A program made the position numbers and the translations under genes. 64,000 nt of DNA, from assembly GCF_001685395.1 (NCBI RefSeq), contig NZ_CP014167.1, forward strand, positions 372,001-436,000, read 5' to 3'. Under the pieces are notes generated by a model. That model searched no databases, was not told where the DNA came from, and saw nothing but the letters and a program-made list of their open reading frames with translations. The DNA is from Paenibacillus yonginensis (GTDB lineage Bacteria; Bacillota; Bacilli; Paenibacillales; Paenibacillaceae). This document shows, piece after piece, positions 8,415-17,737 of this stretch (positions within the stretch are counted from its first letter, which is position 1; each line of letters starts with the position of its first letter).

Positions 8415-9237
8415 TTGGATTCAAAGTCTGGTGGACTGGATGTCGGCTCATCTCGGTCCGCTGTTTGATGGGATTTCTACAGTTATTGAAGGTATAGTAG
8501 ATTTCTTTGCCGATATCTTTTTACTGCCGCATCCGTTTTTATTTATCGTTATTTTGGGGGTCATTGCTTATTATGCGGGCAAACTGCCGCTGGCGCTGTT
8601 CTCCATGATCGGATTTCTGCTGGTTTATGACCTTGGCTATTGGACGCAAACGATGAATTCGCTGGCCCTGGTCATTACTTCCGGATTGATATCCATTTTG
8701 TTTGGGATTCCGATCGGCATCTGGTGTGCTTATAAGAAGTCTGTCTCCAGCGTGATTATTCCGCTGCTGGATTTCATGCAGACCATGCCGGCTTTTGTAT
8801 ATTTGCTTCCCGCGGTGACTTTCTTCAGCCTTGGCGTTGTGCCGGGCGTCATCGCATCCGTTATTTTCGCTATTCCGCCTACGATCCGTTTGACCCGGCT
8901 CGGGATCATGCAGGTTTCGGGCGAGCTGGTGGAAGCCGCCGACGCTTTCGGCTCTACGCCGATGCAGAAGCTGTTCAAGGTTCAGCTGCCTTTGTCGCTG
9001 CCAACCTTGATGGCCGGCGTCAACCAGACCATTATGTTGTCCTTATCCATGGTCGTTATCGCTTCGATGATCGGAGCGCAGGGCATCGGCGCCGAGGTGT
9101 ACCGCGCGGTGACCCAATTGCAGATCGGTAAAGGTTTTGAGGCGGGGATCGTTGTTGTAGTGCTTGCTATCGTGCTTGACCGTTTGAGTCAAAATCTGAT
9201 CAAGCCGCGGACCAAACGCAAGAAGCAGGCCGCCTAA
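8389..9237 (+). CDS. opuAB: Glycine betaine ABC transporter permease (OpuAB type)
   Basis: Integral membrane subunit. The ATG at 8389 is placed by AAAGGAGGG 6-8 nt upstream, inside the end of opuAA. The 282 residues have about seven hydrophobic segments and the ABC permease loop [18 protein letters not shown], which contacts the ATPase. An extended N-terminal amphipathic part ([12 protein letters not shown]) before the first helix is usual in this family. Second gene of opuAA-AB-AC. Confidence 0.92.
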   Translation: MLPKLPLSDWIQSLVDWMSAHLGPLFDGISTVIEGIVDFFADIFLLPHPFLFIVILGVIAYYAGKLPLALFSMIGFLLVYDLGYWTQTMNSLALVITSGLISILFGIPIGIWCAYKKSVSSVIIPLLDFMQTMPAFVYLLPAVTFFSLGVVPGVIASVIFAIPPTIRLTRLGIMQVSGELVEAADAFGSTPMQKLFKVQLPLSLPTLMAGVNQTIMLSLSMVVIASMIGAQGIGAEVYRAVTQLQIGKGFEAGIVVVVLAIVLDRLSQNLIKPRTKRKKQAA

Positions 9238-9308
9238 AGCGGCCATTAGAAGCTGTTCACGGGGGAAATTGGAATCAACAAATTTACGGAAAGAGAGTGA
9301 TAAGAAAG

Positions 9309-10259
9309 ATGAAATTCAAGAAGCTGAAGTTCAGAAGTGTAGGTTTGCTGGCTGTTTCGGTTGTGCTTGTAGCGGGACTTGCCGCCTGTAATCCGGATCG
9401 CAACGGCGCCTCGGGAACGAACAATAACGCTGCCGAAGGAGGAAATGCCGGCACTACAGCTAACATTGGCGATCAGGTGAAGCATCAGATTATCGGGATC
9501 GATCCGGGCGCAGGCATCATGAAAGCAACGGCCCAGGCCATTCAAGATTACGGACTGGATAACTGGCAGCTGGTTGAAGGCTCCGGTGCCGCTATGACGG
9601 CTGCGTTAGACAAAGCGATTAAGAATCAGGACCCTATTATTATCACCGGCTGGACACCACACTGGATGTTCTCCAAATATGATTTGAAATATCTTGATGA
9701 TCCAAAGAAAGTTTACGGTGAAGCTGAAGAAATTCATACGATCGCCCGCAAAGGCCTCAAAGAAGACGAGCCGACGGCTTACGAATTCCTGGACCGCTTC
9801 CAGTGGACCGACAAACAAATGGGTGAAATTATGACCGCCATCCAGGAAGGACAAGAGCCGGAAGCTGCTGCCAAAGCTTGGGCGGACGCCAATGAAGATG
9901 TCATCGCTCCTTGGATCGAAGGGCTTAAGCCTGTAGACGGCAAACCGCTGAAGCTGGCTTATGTCGCTTGGGATTCCGAGATTGCCAGCACAAACCTGCT
10001 GAAATATGTGCTGGAAAGCAAACTGGGCTACAAAGTAACCGCGCTGCAGGTTGAAGCTGGCCCAATGTGGACCGGTGTAGCAAATGGTGATGCTGATGCT
10101 TCGGTTGCCGCATGGCTGCCTTTGACGCATGCCGACTACTGGAACCAGTTCAAGGATAAGCTTGAAGACCTGGGCGCCAACATGACCGGCGTGAAGACAG
10201 GTCTGGTTGTACCGTCTTACATGGATATCAACTCTATCGAGGATTTGAAGGATAAATAA
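9309..10259 (+). CDS. opuAC: Glycine betaine-binding lipoprotein (OpuAC type)
   Basis: Substrate receptor of the importer, lipid-anchored: positively charged N-terminus, hydrophobic stretch and lipobox LAAC at about residues 24-27. The mature part is an OpuAC/ProX-type domain with tryptophans in the binding regions (GWTPHWMF and WTGVANGDADASVAAWLP), which form the aromatic cage for quaternary ammonium compounds in the family. The ATG at 9309 is chosen over a GTG at 9297, since GGAAAGAGA is too close to the GTG. A terminator follows. Confidence 0.92.
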   Translation: MKFKKLKFRSVGLLAVSVVLVAGLAACNPDRNGASGTNNNAAEGGNAGTTANIGDQVKHQIIGIDPGAGIMKATAQAIQDYGLDNWQLVEGSGAAMTAALDKAIKNQDPIIITGWTPHWMFSKYDLKYLDDPKKVYGEAEEIHTIARKGLKEDEPTAYEFLDRFQWTDKQMGEIMTAIQEGQEPEAAAKAWADANEDVIAPWIEGLKPVDGKPLKLAYVAWDSEIASTNLLKYVLESKLGYKVTALQVEAGPMWTGVANGDADASVAAWLPLTHADYWNQFKDKLEDLGANMTGVKTGLVVPSYMDINSIEDLKDK

Positions 10260-10308
10260 TAAATCTGGCTGGCGGCTTTTGGATAACGTCAGTTGGAAAA
10301 TAGCCGTG

Positions 10309-10359
10309 CAGGATCGCCGAAATTCCGGTTTAGACCGGGACGGCGGTCCTGTTTTTTTT
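10309..10359 (+). terminator. Terminator of the opuA operon
   Basis: CAGGATCGCCG pairs with CGGCGGTCCTG around an inner hairpin CCGGT-TTAG-ACCGG, followed by eight T. Confidence 0.88.
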
Positions 10360-10533
10360 CATTTTCTTCCTATATAATAGAAGGGCCAATGAATGCGCAG
10401 AATAACAAAACCAAACGTAACCCGTCTGGCGGACGAGTTTGGGCGGTTATTTATGCTGTCATAGGCTGCAGCCGGGTATCCGAAGTCGCGATTCCGGCCA
10501 TTCTTATTTTACAAGCCAAAGGAGATTTTAATC

Positions 10534-11241
10534 ATGAGTGTACATATTGCAGCCAAAGCGGGAGATGTTGCCGAGACGATTCTGCTGCCGGGAGATCCGC
10601 TTCGCGCCAAATTTATCGCCGAAACTTATCTGAGCGACGTGACCTGCTACAATGAAGTCCGCGGCATGCTTGGGTTTACGGGGACTTACCAAGGGAAAAG
10701 AGTGTCCGTTCAGGGAACGGGGATGGGGACTCCGTCCATTGCTATTTACGTTAACGAGCTGATCCGCGAATACGGTGTAAAAAATCTGATCCGCGTCGGC
10801 ACATGCGGCGGGATGCAGGAGCATGTTCATGTCCGCGACGTTATTTTGGCCCAGGCGGCCTGTACGGATTCCAGCATGAACCGCCATGTGTTCGGCGGGT
10901 ATGATTTTGCGCCGATTGCAAGCTTTGAGCTGCTCAAATCCGCATATGAACGCGGCGTGGAGAAAGGGCTCAACATGCATGTCGGCAACATTTTCAGCTC
11001 GGACATGTTTTACCGCGATGACACCTCTGTCACCCAGCTGCTGATGAAATACGGCGTGCTTGGCGTGGAAATGGAAACAACAGCGCTGTATACGCTGGCA
11101 GCGAAATACGGCGTAAACGCCTTGACCATTTTGACGGTCAGCGACCACCTGCTTACCGGGGAAGAAACGACCTCCGAAGAACGCCAGACCACCTTTAAAG
11201 AAATGATGGAAGTGGCGCTGGATACGGCTGTTCATTTGTAG
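10534..11241 (+). CDS. deoD: Purine-nucleoside phosphorylase DeoD
   Basis: Phosphorolyses purine (deoxy)nucleosides to base and (deoxy)ribose-1-phosphate. The 235 residues have the usual DeoD length and carry the phosphate site [20 protein letters not shown], the nucleoside site [10 protein letters not shown] and the catalytic Asp in [17 protein letters not shown] stands before the ATG. It is followed 27 bp later by pdp, giving a nucleoside-salvage pair transcribed separately from the opuA operon upstream. Confidence 0.96.
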   Translation: MSVHIAAKAGDVAETILLPGDPLRAKFIAETYLSDVTCYNEVRGMLGFTGTYQGKRVSVQGTGMGTPSIAIYVNELIREYGVKNLIRVGTCGGMQEHVHVRDVILAQAACTDSSMNRHVFGGYDFAPIASFELLKSAYERGVEKGLNMHVGNIFSSDMFYRDDTSVTQLLMKYGVLGVEMETTALYTLAAKYGVNALTILTVSDHLLTGEETTSEERQTTFKEMMEVALDTAVHL

Positions 11242-11268
11242 GATTTAAAGAAAGCGGGGACTAAAGCC

Positions 11269-12570
11269 ATGAGAATGGTAGATTTGATCGAAAAGAAACG
11301 CGACGGCGGCGAGCTGCTGACCGAAGAAATTAATTATATTATTCAAGGTTATACCCGCGGGGAGATTCCGGATTATCAGGTCAGCGCTTTGGCGATGGCG
11401 ATCTTTTTCCAGGATATGAACGAACGCGAACGCGCCGATTTGACGATGGCCATGGTGCATTCCGGCGATGTGATCGACCTGTCCGCCATCGAAGGCGTGA
11501 AGGTGGACAAACATTCCACGGGCGGTGTAGGCGATACGACAACTTTGGTGTTGGCTCCGCTTGTGGCAGCTCTGGATATCCCGGTGGCGAAAATGTCCGG
11601 CCGGGGTCTGGGCCATACCGGAGGAACGATCGACAAGTTGGAATCCATTCCGGGTTTCCATACAGAGATTACGACGGATGAATTCGCCGATCTTGTCAAC
11701 CGGTTCAAAATTGCCGTCGTCGGCCAAACCGGCAACTTGACCCCGGCAGACAAGAAGCTGTACGCGCTGCGGGACGTCACTGCAACCGTTAACTCCATTC
11801 CGCTGATCGCAAGTTCTATTATGAGCAAAAAGATTGCCGCAGGCTCCGATGCCATCGTGCTGGACGTCAAAACCGGCTCCGGCGCTTTCATGAAAACGGC
11901 GGAGGATGCCGCTGAGCTGGCGCAGGCCATGGTGCGGATCGGCAACAATGTCGGCCGCAAGACGATGGCGGTGATCTCCGACATGAGCCAGCCGCTTGGC
12001 CGGGCAATCGGCAATGCGCTTGAAGTGCAGGAGGCGATCGACGCCTTGAAAGGGCAAGGTCCCGAGGATCTCGAGGAGCTGTGCCTGGCTTTGGGGCGCC
12101 AAATGGTTTATTTGGCGGGCAAAGCCGCTTCGCTGGAGGAAGCGGAGGAGAAGCTGCGCGAAGCTATCCGCAGCGGTGCCGCGCTGGAGAAGTTCAAGCA
12201 GTTTATCGCCAACCAGGGCGGAGATCCTTCCGTTGTCGACGATCCGGAGAAGCTGCCGAAGGCCGCTTACAAAATCGAAGTGCCGGCCCAGGAAGACGGC
12301 GTTGTAGCTGAGATTATCGCCGACGGGATAGGCACAGCCGCCATGTGGCTGGGCGCGGGCCGCGCGACGAAGGAATCGGAAATCGACCTGGCTGTAGGCC
12401 TCATGCTGAACAAGAAGATCGGGGATGCGGTTAAAGCCGGCGAATCGCTGGTTACGATCCACGCGAACACGGAAGATGTAGAGGCGGTTAAAGCCAAAAT
12501 TTACGAATGCATCCGCGTGGCAGATCATGCCGAAGCGCCGGTGCTGGTGCATGGCATCGTAACGGAGTAA
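11269..12570 (+). CDS. pdp: Pyrimidine-nucleoside phosphorylase
   Basis: Phosphorolyses uridine, thymidine and deoxyuridine. The 433 residues follow B. subtilis Pdp almost throughout: MRMVDLI start, KHSTGGVGD phosphate site, [22 protein letters not shown], and the C-terminal barrel-sandwich domain from about 345. It works with DeoD to feed ribose-1-phosphates to central metabolism. A palindromic terminator follows. Confidence 0.96.
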   Translation: MRMVDLIEKKRDGGELLTEEINYIIQGYTRGEIPDYQVSALAMAIFFQDMNERERADLTMAMVHSGDVIDLSAIEGVKVDKHSTGGVGDTTTLVLAPLVAALDIPVAKMSGRGLGHTGGTIDKLESIPGFHTEITTDEFADLVNRFKIAVVGQTGNLTPADKKLYALRDVTATVNSIPLIASSIMSKKIAAGSDAIVLDVKTGSGAFMKTAEDAAELAQAMVRIGNNVGRKTMAVISDMSQPLGRAIGNALEVQEAIDALKGQGPEDLEELCLALGRQMVYLAGKAASLEEAEEKLREAIRSGAALEKFKQFIANQGGDPSVVDDPEKLPKAAYKIEVPAQEDGVVAEIIADGIGTAAMWLGAGRATKESEIDLAVGLMLNKKIGDAVKAGESLVTIHANTEDVEAVKAKIYECIRVADHAEAPVLVHGIVTE

Positions 12571-12598
12571 GGGAAGCAAATACGAGCAGCAGATGATT

Positions 12599-12627
12599 AA
12601 ACCCCGCCGGGAATCCCGGCGGGGTTT
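12599..12627. terminator. Terminator between convergent pdp and chrA genes
   Basis: Perfect 13-bp arms AAACCCCGCCGGG and CCCGGCGGGGTTT around AAT. The T tracts are only three long on either side, but the stem is very stable and can serve both strands. Confidence 0.8.
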
Positions 12628-12637
12628 GCTTCTGTGA

Positions 12638-13174
12638 TTAGAATATAACAATCCCGGCACAGGCCGAAAGCAAAATGATTGCTAACGGATGCACCTTATA
12701 TTTGACCACAGCAATAAAAGTCGCCGCCCCGATCAGCAAGGTGCCGAGTGTCGTCCAGTCCAAAATGGAACCGTTTCGGCTGGGGAAAGCGAAGTGGATG
12801 GCTGCATAAAGAATAAGTCCCGTTATAATCGGGCGTAGGCCGTAGAAGGAAGATTTTACCCAAAAGTTTGTATGGATTTTGAAAAAAAAGGCGGCAATCA
12901 GGATTACGACGATCAAGGATGGCAGGATGATGCCGGAAGTGGCTGCAATGGCTCCGGGCAGGCCCGCAGCATGATAACCGATTAAAGTGGCGCTGTTGGT
13001 GGCAATCGAACCGGGCGACATGCCAGACAAGGAGACCGTCTCGCGGAACTCTGCATCCGACATCCATCCATTGCTATGGGTTTCATATTGAATCATGGAC
13101 AGGACCGCGTAGCCGCCGCCGAAGGACAAAAAACCGATTTTGAGGAATGCCCAGAAAAGCTGCCAAATGAACAA
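12638..13174 (-). CDS. chrA: Chromate transporter, short-chain subunit
   Basis: One half of a two-gene short-chain ChrA exporter of the CHR family, which expels chromate. The roughly 180 residues hold the ChrA domain motif FLSFGGGYAVLSMI and the PGSIATNSATLIGY region, with about five or six hydrophobic segments. The TTG at 13174 sits 5 nt after AGAAGGTGG; a GTG at 13183 is the alternative. It follows its partner with a 31-bp gap, and such pairs work as heterodimers. Confidence 0.85.
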   Translation of the reverse strand: MFIWQLFWAFLKIGFLSFGGGYAVLSMIQYETHSNGWMSDAEFRETVSLSGMSPGSIATNSATLIGYHAAGLPGAIAATSGIILPSLIVVILIAAFFFKIHTNFWVKSSFYGLRPIITGLILYAAIHFAFPSRNGSILDWTTLGTLLIGAATFIAVVKYKVHPLAIILLSACAGIVIF

Positions 13175-13205
13175 AAGTTCCACCTTCTAAATGTAAATAT
13201 TCGAT

Positions 13206-13877
13206 CTAAATATAGTACTCGATGACGCCGGTGTTGCCGGTGCTGTTCTGTCCTTCCTGATGTTCTTTCTCTGTAACGACTTGCAGGCCAAACCATTTCT
13301 TCACCCTCACAACGGCAATCCCCAGTACAAGGCCGGCCATAATCAGGAAGATCGGGTTCCAGCCCGTTAGCAGCAGCAGGCCCAGCGAGGCGGCACCTAT
13401 AACAAGGGTAGTTCGGTCGAATAACGCATTTTTGCCCATTTTATAAGCGGCTACGGCAATTAGTCCGATCACGGCGCCGTTGATGCCTTTAAAGGCGGCC
13501 TGGACCTTCGGCACGTGCTGCAGCTGGGTATAGAAGAAACTGAGCGCATACAGGATGAGGAAGGTGGGGAGGGTGATGCCGAGCACCGCTGCAACCGCAC
13601 CTGGAATTTTGGCCAGCCGGTAACCGATGAAAGCCGATGCATTAACGCCGACGCCTCCCGGAGCAGACCCGGCAATAGACATCATATCGTGCACTTCATG
13701 TTCTTCCATCCATTTGCGTTTGCCGGCAATTTCGTGTTCAATCACAGTCATCATGGCATATCCGCCACCAAAGGTGGAGGGGCCGATTTTAAAGAAAACC
13801 CAGAATAATCCCCATAGAAGGGAAAGCCGGGCAAGACCTTGTTGAATCATTTTGGAATGACGGATTCTTAATTTCAT
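13206..13877 (-). CDS. chrA: Chromate transporter, short-chain subunit (upstream partner)
   Basis: First gene of the short-chain chromate pair. The ATG at 13877 has GGAGAGG 6 nt upstream; a TTG at 13892 is open but poorly spaced. The CHR motif GPSTFGGGYAMMTVIE and the PGGVGVNASAFIGY block align with those of the partner gene, showing an ancient duplication. The C-terminus ends in a hydrophilic tail. Some CHR proteins have unknown substrates, so chromate is the family assignment. Confidence 0.85.
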   Translation of the reverse strand: MKLRIRHSKMIQQGLARLSLLWGLFWVFFKIGPSTFGGGYAMMTVIEHEIAGKRKWMEEHEVHDMMSIAGSAPGGVGVNASAFIGYRLAKIPGAVAAVLGITLPTFLILYALSFFYTQLQHVPKVQAAFKGINGAVIGLIAVAAYKMGKNALFDRTTLVIGAASLGLLLLTGWNPIFLIMAGLVLGIAVVRVKKWFGLQVVTEKEHQEGQNSTGNTGVIEYYI

Positions 13878-13911
13878 CGAAGTCCTCTCCAAGCTGTTTG
13901 ATTTGCTCCTT

Positions 13912-13920
13912 ATTATAGCA
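13912..13920 (-). promoter_or_regulatory. Extended -10 promoter of the chrA pair
   Basis: Minus-strand TGCTATAAT, an extended -10 element, about 35 bp upstream of the chrA start. A TTGACA lies too close (9 nt) to act as its -35. Confidence 0.4.
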
Positions 13921-14256
13921 TCTTTTTGTCAACTTGAAATTAACTATCGACCAAAAAGATAAAAATGGGTGGAAACGGCGCAATTTAACCTAAAAAGAGG
14001 GAATAAAAATAGAAAAAACATCGGATTTATGGTGATTGAAATTTAGAATTGAAGTAGTTTCTATTAAAATGAAATTAAGTGGGCGTGAATAAAAAATTGC
14101 TATCCCGTTTGGCGCTCCATCAAGCTTCAGCTTCCACTCCCACCCACACCCAATAAATATGGGTTTGGTTCTCATAAACTTCAGCTGCGCAAACCTTGCG
14201 GCGTGGTATTTTTGATGCCGGACCAGCTCATACACAAGCGTGAGAGCCTCTTCTTT
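13921..14256. other. AT-rich intergenic region, no gene recognised
   Basis: Between the chrA promoter and the hypothetical gene. Reading frames are short, without ribosome binding sites, and I see no repeat, RNA gene or clear terminator here. Confidence 0.6.
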
Positions 14257-14784
14257 TTATTGCCTACCCACTCCAAGCCGCTCATACAATTGATTGCGCT
14301 GCTGAACCGCCCAAGGCTGTCCGGGCTGGGCTTCCAGCATGCCAAGCAGCAGATCGTGAAAGTCCTGAATCATAAATCCGTCCGGCAGATGCGGCTGCTG
14401 CAGCAGCGCCGGGAAATCATAGTCAGGCAAAGCCATTTGGCCGTCTACAGCTTGCTCCAGCCAAGCGAGCCAATCCTTCAGATCCAGTAGGTCGGCCCTC
14501 CACAAATCCAATTGCAGACTGAGGCAGTCCTGCAGGGTTTCATAACTTTGTTCGTCCCGGAATCTCCGGCACAGCTGCACGGCAAGTGCAAAAAACTCTT
14601 TGGCCGCAGCAAGCTGGGCGCCTGCAGGCCTAAATTCAAGCCGGGACAAGAAATCATCGGCCGTAATGGACGAGCCCTCGTCATACAGCAGAAGGCCGTT
14701 CGCCAAGGTTTCCATAACATTGTCCATCTGCTGATCGGTTATTTGCCCCGAGCCAAAGGCCTCAAGCAATAGTTTGTTCTCCAT
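14257..14784 (-). CDS. Hypothetical protein, 175 aa
   Basis: Not recognised. An acidic, Leu/Gln-rich and probably all-helical cytoplasmic protein with no signal peptide, membrane segment or cysteine cluster apart from isolated Cys residues. Several Trp/Leu-rich helices (LDLKDWLAWLEQAV; LLLGMLEAQPGQPWAVQQRNQLYERLG) suggest a helical-bundle or TPR-like fold. AGGAT stands a short way upstream of the ATG. It is a lone gene, with no functional hint from its neighbours. Confidence 0.65.
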   Translation of the reverse strand: MENKLLLEAFGSGQITDQQMDNVMETLANGLLLYDEGSSITADDFLSRLEFRPAGAQLAAAKEFFALAVQLCRRFRDEQSYETLQDCLSLQLDLWRADLLDLKDWLAWLEQAVDGQMALPDYDFPALLQQPHLPDGFMIQDFHDLLLGMLEAQPGQPWAVQQRNQLYERLGVGRQ

Positions 14785-14997
14785 AGGTGTATCCTCCGTT
14801 TAAGAAATCCGGTTGCTGACTCCAAGTGTACCAGAATTCAGGACATAGGTCTTGGCTTGTGCGGGAAGATAGGGCCAGCTTCAGCGTATTTTAGCCCTTA
14901 TTTCCTGTTTTTTGGCAAAAGAGTTTGGTCTGTGATGAGGCGGGGTAATGACTGACAAATTATTTTTTATAAAACTACAAAGGGAGGAAAAAGCAAA

Positions 14998-15150
14998 GTG
15001 AATCTAAGTGTGCATGCCTCAATGCCCTACAATCACCAATTCTTTAAGTCCCCGAGTACCACACCTTTCAAAAAAGAGGAACCGCGTGAGAAAAATGTAA
15101 ATTTCGCGGATATCTTAAATGAAAAGCTGAAGCAGGCGGAACGCCGTTAA
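14998..15150 (+). CDS. Small protein gene, 50 codons
   Basis: A GTG start preceded by AGGGAGG (14980-14986, 11 nt away) opens a 50-codon frame. It is followed 53 nt later by a good terminator, so this is a complete small transcription unit. The product is very polar, with Pro/Lys in the middle (TTPFKKEEPREKN) and an amphipathic helix at the end (VNFADILNEKLKQAERR). It has no signal peptide or membrane helix. No family is recognised. Confidence 0.6.
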   Translation: MNLSVHASMPYNHQFFKSPSTTPFKKEEPREKNVNFADILNEKLKQAERR

Positions 15151-15203
15151 AGCTGTCAGCCCTGCAAGGTTAATAGGCAATGTTAACTTTATTATGTTCT
15201 GAG

Positions 15204-15245
15204 AAAGCCGTCTCCGGTTACAATGAAACCGCTGGGCGGCTTTTT
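15204..15245 (+). terminator. Terminator of the 50-codon gene
   Basis: AAAGCCG and CGGCTTT arms enclose CCGGTT/AAACCG partial pairing, with five T at the end. It lies before the malic enzyme ribosome binding site, so it ends the small-gene transcript or attenuates read-through into the malic enzyme. Confidence 0.7.
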
Positions 15246-15331
15246 GCGTGGTTTGAACACAGGCGGGCCGCAAGGAAATCGAAGCAGAACAAACTGATAA
15301 AAGAACAAGGATGGAGAAAGAGGAGATCGAC

Positions 15332-17053
15332 ATGCGGCCGTTTAGACCCACCGAACATGGAAACACGATTGAAACAACTTTAAGAGGCAAAGACCTGCTC
15401 GCCTGCCCTATGCTGAACAAAGGGGTTGCCTTCACGCTGGAAGAGCGCAGGGAGCTGGGGCTTACCGGCCTGCTGCCGCCTGTGGTGATGACGATTGAGG
15501 AGCAGGTCAAGCGAGTGTACGAACAGCTTCAAAACCAGCCGGATTTTTTACATAAAAATATTGCCTTAAACGATTTATTTCACCGGAATGTCGTTTTGTT
15601 TTACCGCCTGCTGAGCGAGCATCTAAGCGAGATGCTGCCGATTGTGTATACGCCAACCGTAGGGCAGGCGATCCAGGTCTACAGTCATGAATACCACCGG
15701 CCGGACGGCGTCTATTTGTCCATAAATGAACCGGAAGGGATCGAAAGGGCTTTTCAGAACGTGTGCGATTCCGCAGGAGAAATAGATTTGATCGTCGCAA
15801 CGGATTCGGAAAGCATCTTGGGCATAGGAGACTGGGGCATCGGGGGAATCAACATTTCCATAGGCAAACTGGCCGTATACACAGCGGCTGCAGGCATAGA
15901 TCCAAGCCGGGTGCTTGCCGTTGTGCTTGACGTCGGCACAGATAATGCCAAGCTGCTCGAAGATCCTTTATACATGGGCAGCCGCCACACCCGCGTGCGC
16001 GGGGACAGGTACGAACAGTTTATCGACCGGTTTATCCAGGCAGCTGTGCAGACCTTCCCGGATGTGCTGCTGCACTGGGAGGACCTGGGCAGCGTAAATG
16101 CCCGGCAGATTTTGAACAAATATGCCGGCAGCCTGCTCACCTTCAACGACGACATCCAGGGGACAGGCGCCGTTGCCCTGGCCGCCGTCCAGTCGGCCTG
16201 CCGGCTGACGAATACGCCGCTGACCGGGCAGCGTGTGCTGATCTTTGGACCCGGCTCGGCAGGCATCGGCATTGCCGATCAGCTTTGCGCCGCCATGCAG
16301 CAGCAGGGCTTAACCCGAGCGGAGGCGCTGAGACGCTTCTGGGCTTACGATCAGCGGGGGCTGCTGACGGAGGGCACCGAGAAGGTGCTGGATTATCAGC
16401 TGCCTTACGTGCGTCCGGATGCGGAATGCCGGGAATGGAACCGGAATGAAGCCGGGGTCATTCCGCTGCTTGAGGTTGTCCGGCAGGTAAAGCCGACGAT
16501 TCTGATCGGCACTTCGGGCGTGGCCGGGGCTTTCTCGGAATTCATCGTGCGGGAAATGGCCCGGTATGTGGAGCGGCCGGTGATCCTGCCGATGTCCAAT
16601 CCGACGGCTCTGGCCGAAGCGGTGCCGGCAGATCTTCTCGCCTGGACCGAAGGGCGGGCCTTAATCGCTACGGGCAGCCCGTTCGAGTCAGCTGAGCTGA
16701 ACGGCGTCCATTACGAAATCGCCCAATCCAATAATGCTTTAGTTTTCCCGGGTCTTGGACTCGGGGCAATTGTGGTGAAGGCCAAACGTCTGACGCCGGG
16801 CATGTTCAGTGCAGCGGCTGACGCTATAGCAGCGTTTGTGGCGCAGCAAGCGGAGCGCGTGCTGCTTCCGCGTGTGGGCGACCTTCGGGCCGTCTCCCTG
16901 GCGGTAGCGGCAGCCGTGGCCAATCAGGCCATCGCGGAAGGGGTGGCCGGGGATGTCCCGCTGGATGTGGAAGCAGCTATACACAGCGCTGTATGGCCGT
17001 GCGAATACAAGCCGATCAAGGCAATGCCGGAGCCTGCAACGGTAACGGTATAA
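15332..17053 (+). CDS. NAD-dependent malic enzyme (malate dehydrogenase, decarboxylating)
   Basis: Converts malate to pyruvate and CO2 with reduction of NAD(P). The ATG at 15332 has GAGGAG 6 nt upstream; the ATG at 15311 would have no spacing. The 573 residues match the long SfcA/MaeA class: catalytic Tyr in [10 protein letters not shown], metal-binding DLGSVNA...[11 protein letters not shown], dinucleotide fold [13 protein letters not shown] and the C-terminal SNPTALAEA. The NAD preference is from the family. It is a single gene ended by a strong terminator. Confidence 0.93.
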   Translation: MRPFRPTEHGNTIETTLRGKDLLACPMLNKGVAFTLEERRELGLTGLLPPVVMTIEEQVKRVYEQLQNQPDFLHKNIALNDLFHRNVVLFYRLLSEHLSEMLPIVYTPTVGQAIQVYSHEYHRPDGVYLSINEPEGIERAFQNVCDSAGEIDLIVATDSESILGIGDWGIGGINISIGKLAVYTAAAGIDPSRVLAVVLDVGTDNAKLLEDPLYMGSRHTRVRGDRYEQFIDRFIQAAVQTFPDVLLHWEDLGSVNARQILNKYAGSLLTFNDDIQGTGAVALAAVQSACRLTNTPLTGQRVLIFGPGSAGIGIADQLCAAMQQQGLTRAEALRRFWAYDQRGLLTEGTEKVLDYQLPYVRPDAECREWNRNEAGVIPLLEVVRQVKPTILIGTSGVAGAFSEFIVREMARYVERPVILPMSNPTALAEAVPADLLAWTEGRALIATGSPFESAELNGVHYEIAQSNNALVFPGLGLGAIVVKAKRLTPGMFSAAADAIAAFVAQQAERVLLPRVGDLRAVSLAVAAAVANQAIAEGVAGDVPLDVEAAIHSAVWPCEYKPIKAMPEPATVTV

Positions 17054-17072
17054 AAGATTCCTATAAACAATA

Positions 17073-17114
17073 AACAGCCATTGCCGCGGACGCGGCAATG
17101 GCTGTTCGTTTTTT
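17073..17114. terminator. Terminator between malic enzyme and padR
   Basis: AACAGCCATTGCCGCG and its exact complement CGCGGCAATGGCTGTT, followed by TCGTTTTTT on the plus strand and by TTTATTGTTT on the minus strand; probably bidirectional. Confidence 0.9.
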
Positions 17115-17161
17115 CTCCAAAGAGGGAAGATTTGTGCTGGGCAGGCCTGCAGCCTCCGAGG

Positions 17162-17734
17162 TTATTCCTCGTCTTCCAGAATCGAGACCGGGGCAATTTC
17201 GGCCAGACGCCCCTCATGGGCGTCCTGATACAGCCGCTTCAGCCATTTCAGCTCGGTTTTGGCATGCTCATAATTGCCGGCCATAAGATGCAGTACACTG
17301 CGGGGAGCTACGCCGATATGCTCCTGGTAAACCTCATACAGGTAATTGACCTGATGCTCCGCTTCAACAACCCTTTTCTTCAGCACGTCCGCCATTTTAG
17401 CCTGATCGCCTTTCCAGGCGAAAGCAAGCGCCATCTTGATCGGCGTATGAACCGGCTCGATTTCCTCCAGCATGCTGAGCAGCAGCTTTTCAAAATAAGC
17501 TTTGCCTTTATCCGTAATCTGATAGACGGTTTTGTCCGGGCGGTTATCGCTTTTAATGACTTCTACCGCTTCGATATACGCCTGTTTGGCTAACTGCTCT
17601 ACAGCGTAATAGAGGGAGCCGATCTGAATTTTGGTGTTCTGATCCAGCGCCCGGTCTTTCATGATCGTGCGGATTTCGTAGGGATGCATGTTTTTCTCCA
17701 TCAGCAGTCCTAGAATAGCCAGTTTGATCGGCAT
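17162..17734 (-). CDS. PadR-family transcriptional regulator (with C-terminal helical domain)
   Basis: Repressor of 190 residues. The winged-helix domain covers residues 1-85 (AILGLLMEKNMHPYEIRTIMK start; SLYYAVEQL recognition helix), followed by a Vir_C-type helical dimer domain, giving the longer PadR-s2 size class. It is the second gene of a unit with the drug exporter, with a 3-nt gap, so it should be autoregulated by the palindromes upstream of the exporter. The ligand is unknown but is probably a compound the pump exports. Confidence 0.88.
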   Translation of the reverse strand: MPIKLAILGLLMEKNMHPYEIRTIMKDRALDQNTKIQIGSLYYAVEQLAKQAYIEAVEVIKSDNRPDKTVYQITDKGKAYFEKLLLSMLEEIEPVHTPIKMALAFAWKGDQAKMADVLKKRVVEAEHQVNYLYEVYQEHIGVAPRSVLHLMAGNYEHAKTELKWLKRLYQDAHEGRLAEIAPVSILEDEE

Positions 17735-17737
17735 AGT

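Noticed and set aside
10293-10655. 120-codon frame upstream of and into deoD
   Set aside because: It crosses the opuA terminator and overlaps deoD out of frame; no family resemblance.
11245-12660. 471-codon open frame opposite pdp
   Set aside because: Antisense shadow of a conserved enzyme; codon bias and conservation favour pdp, and it would also run through a terminator.
13990-14235. 81-codon minus-strand frame in AT-rich DNA
   Set aside because: No ribosome binding site, no recognisable product, AT-rich composition.
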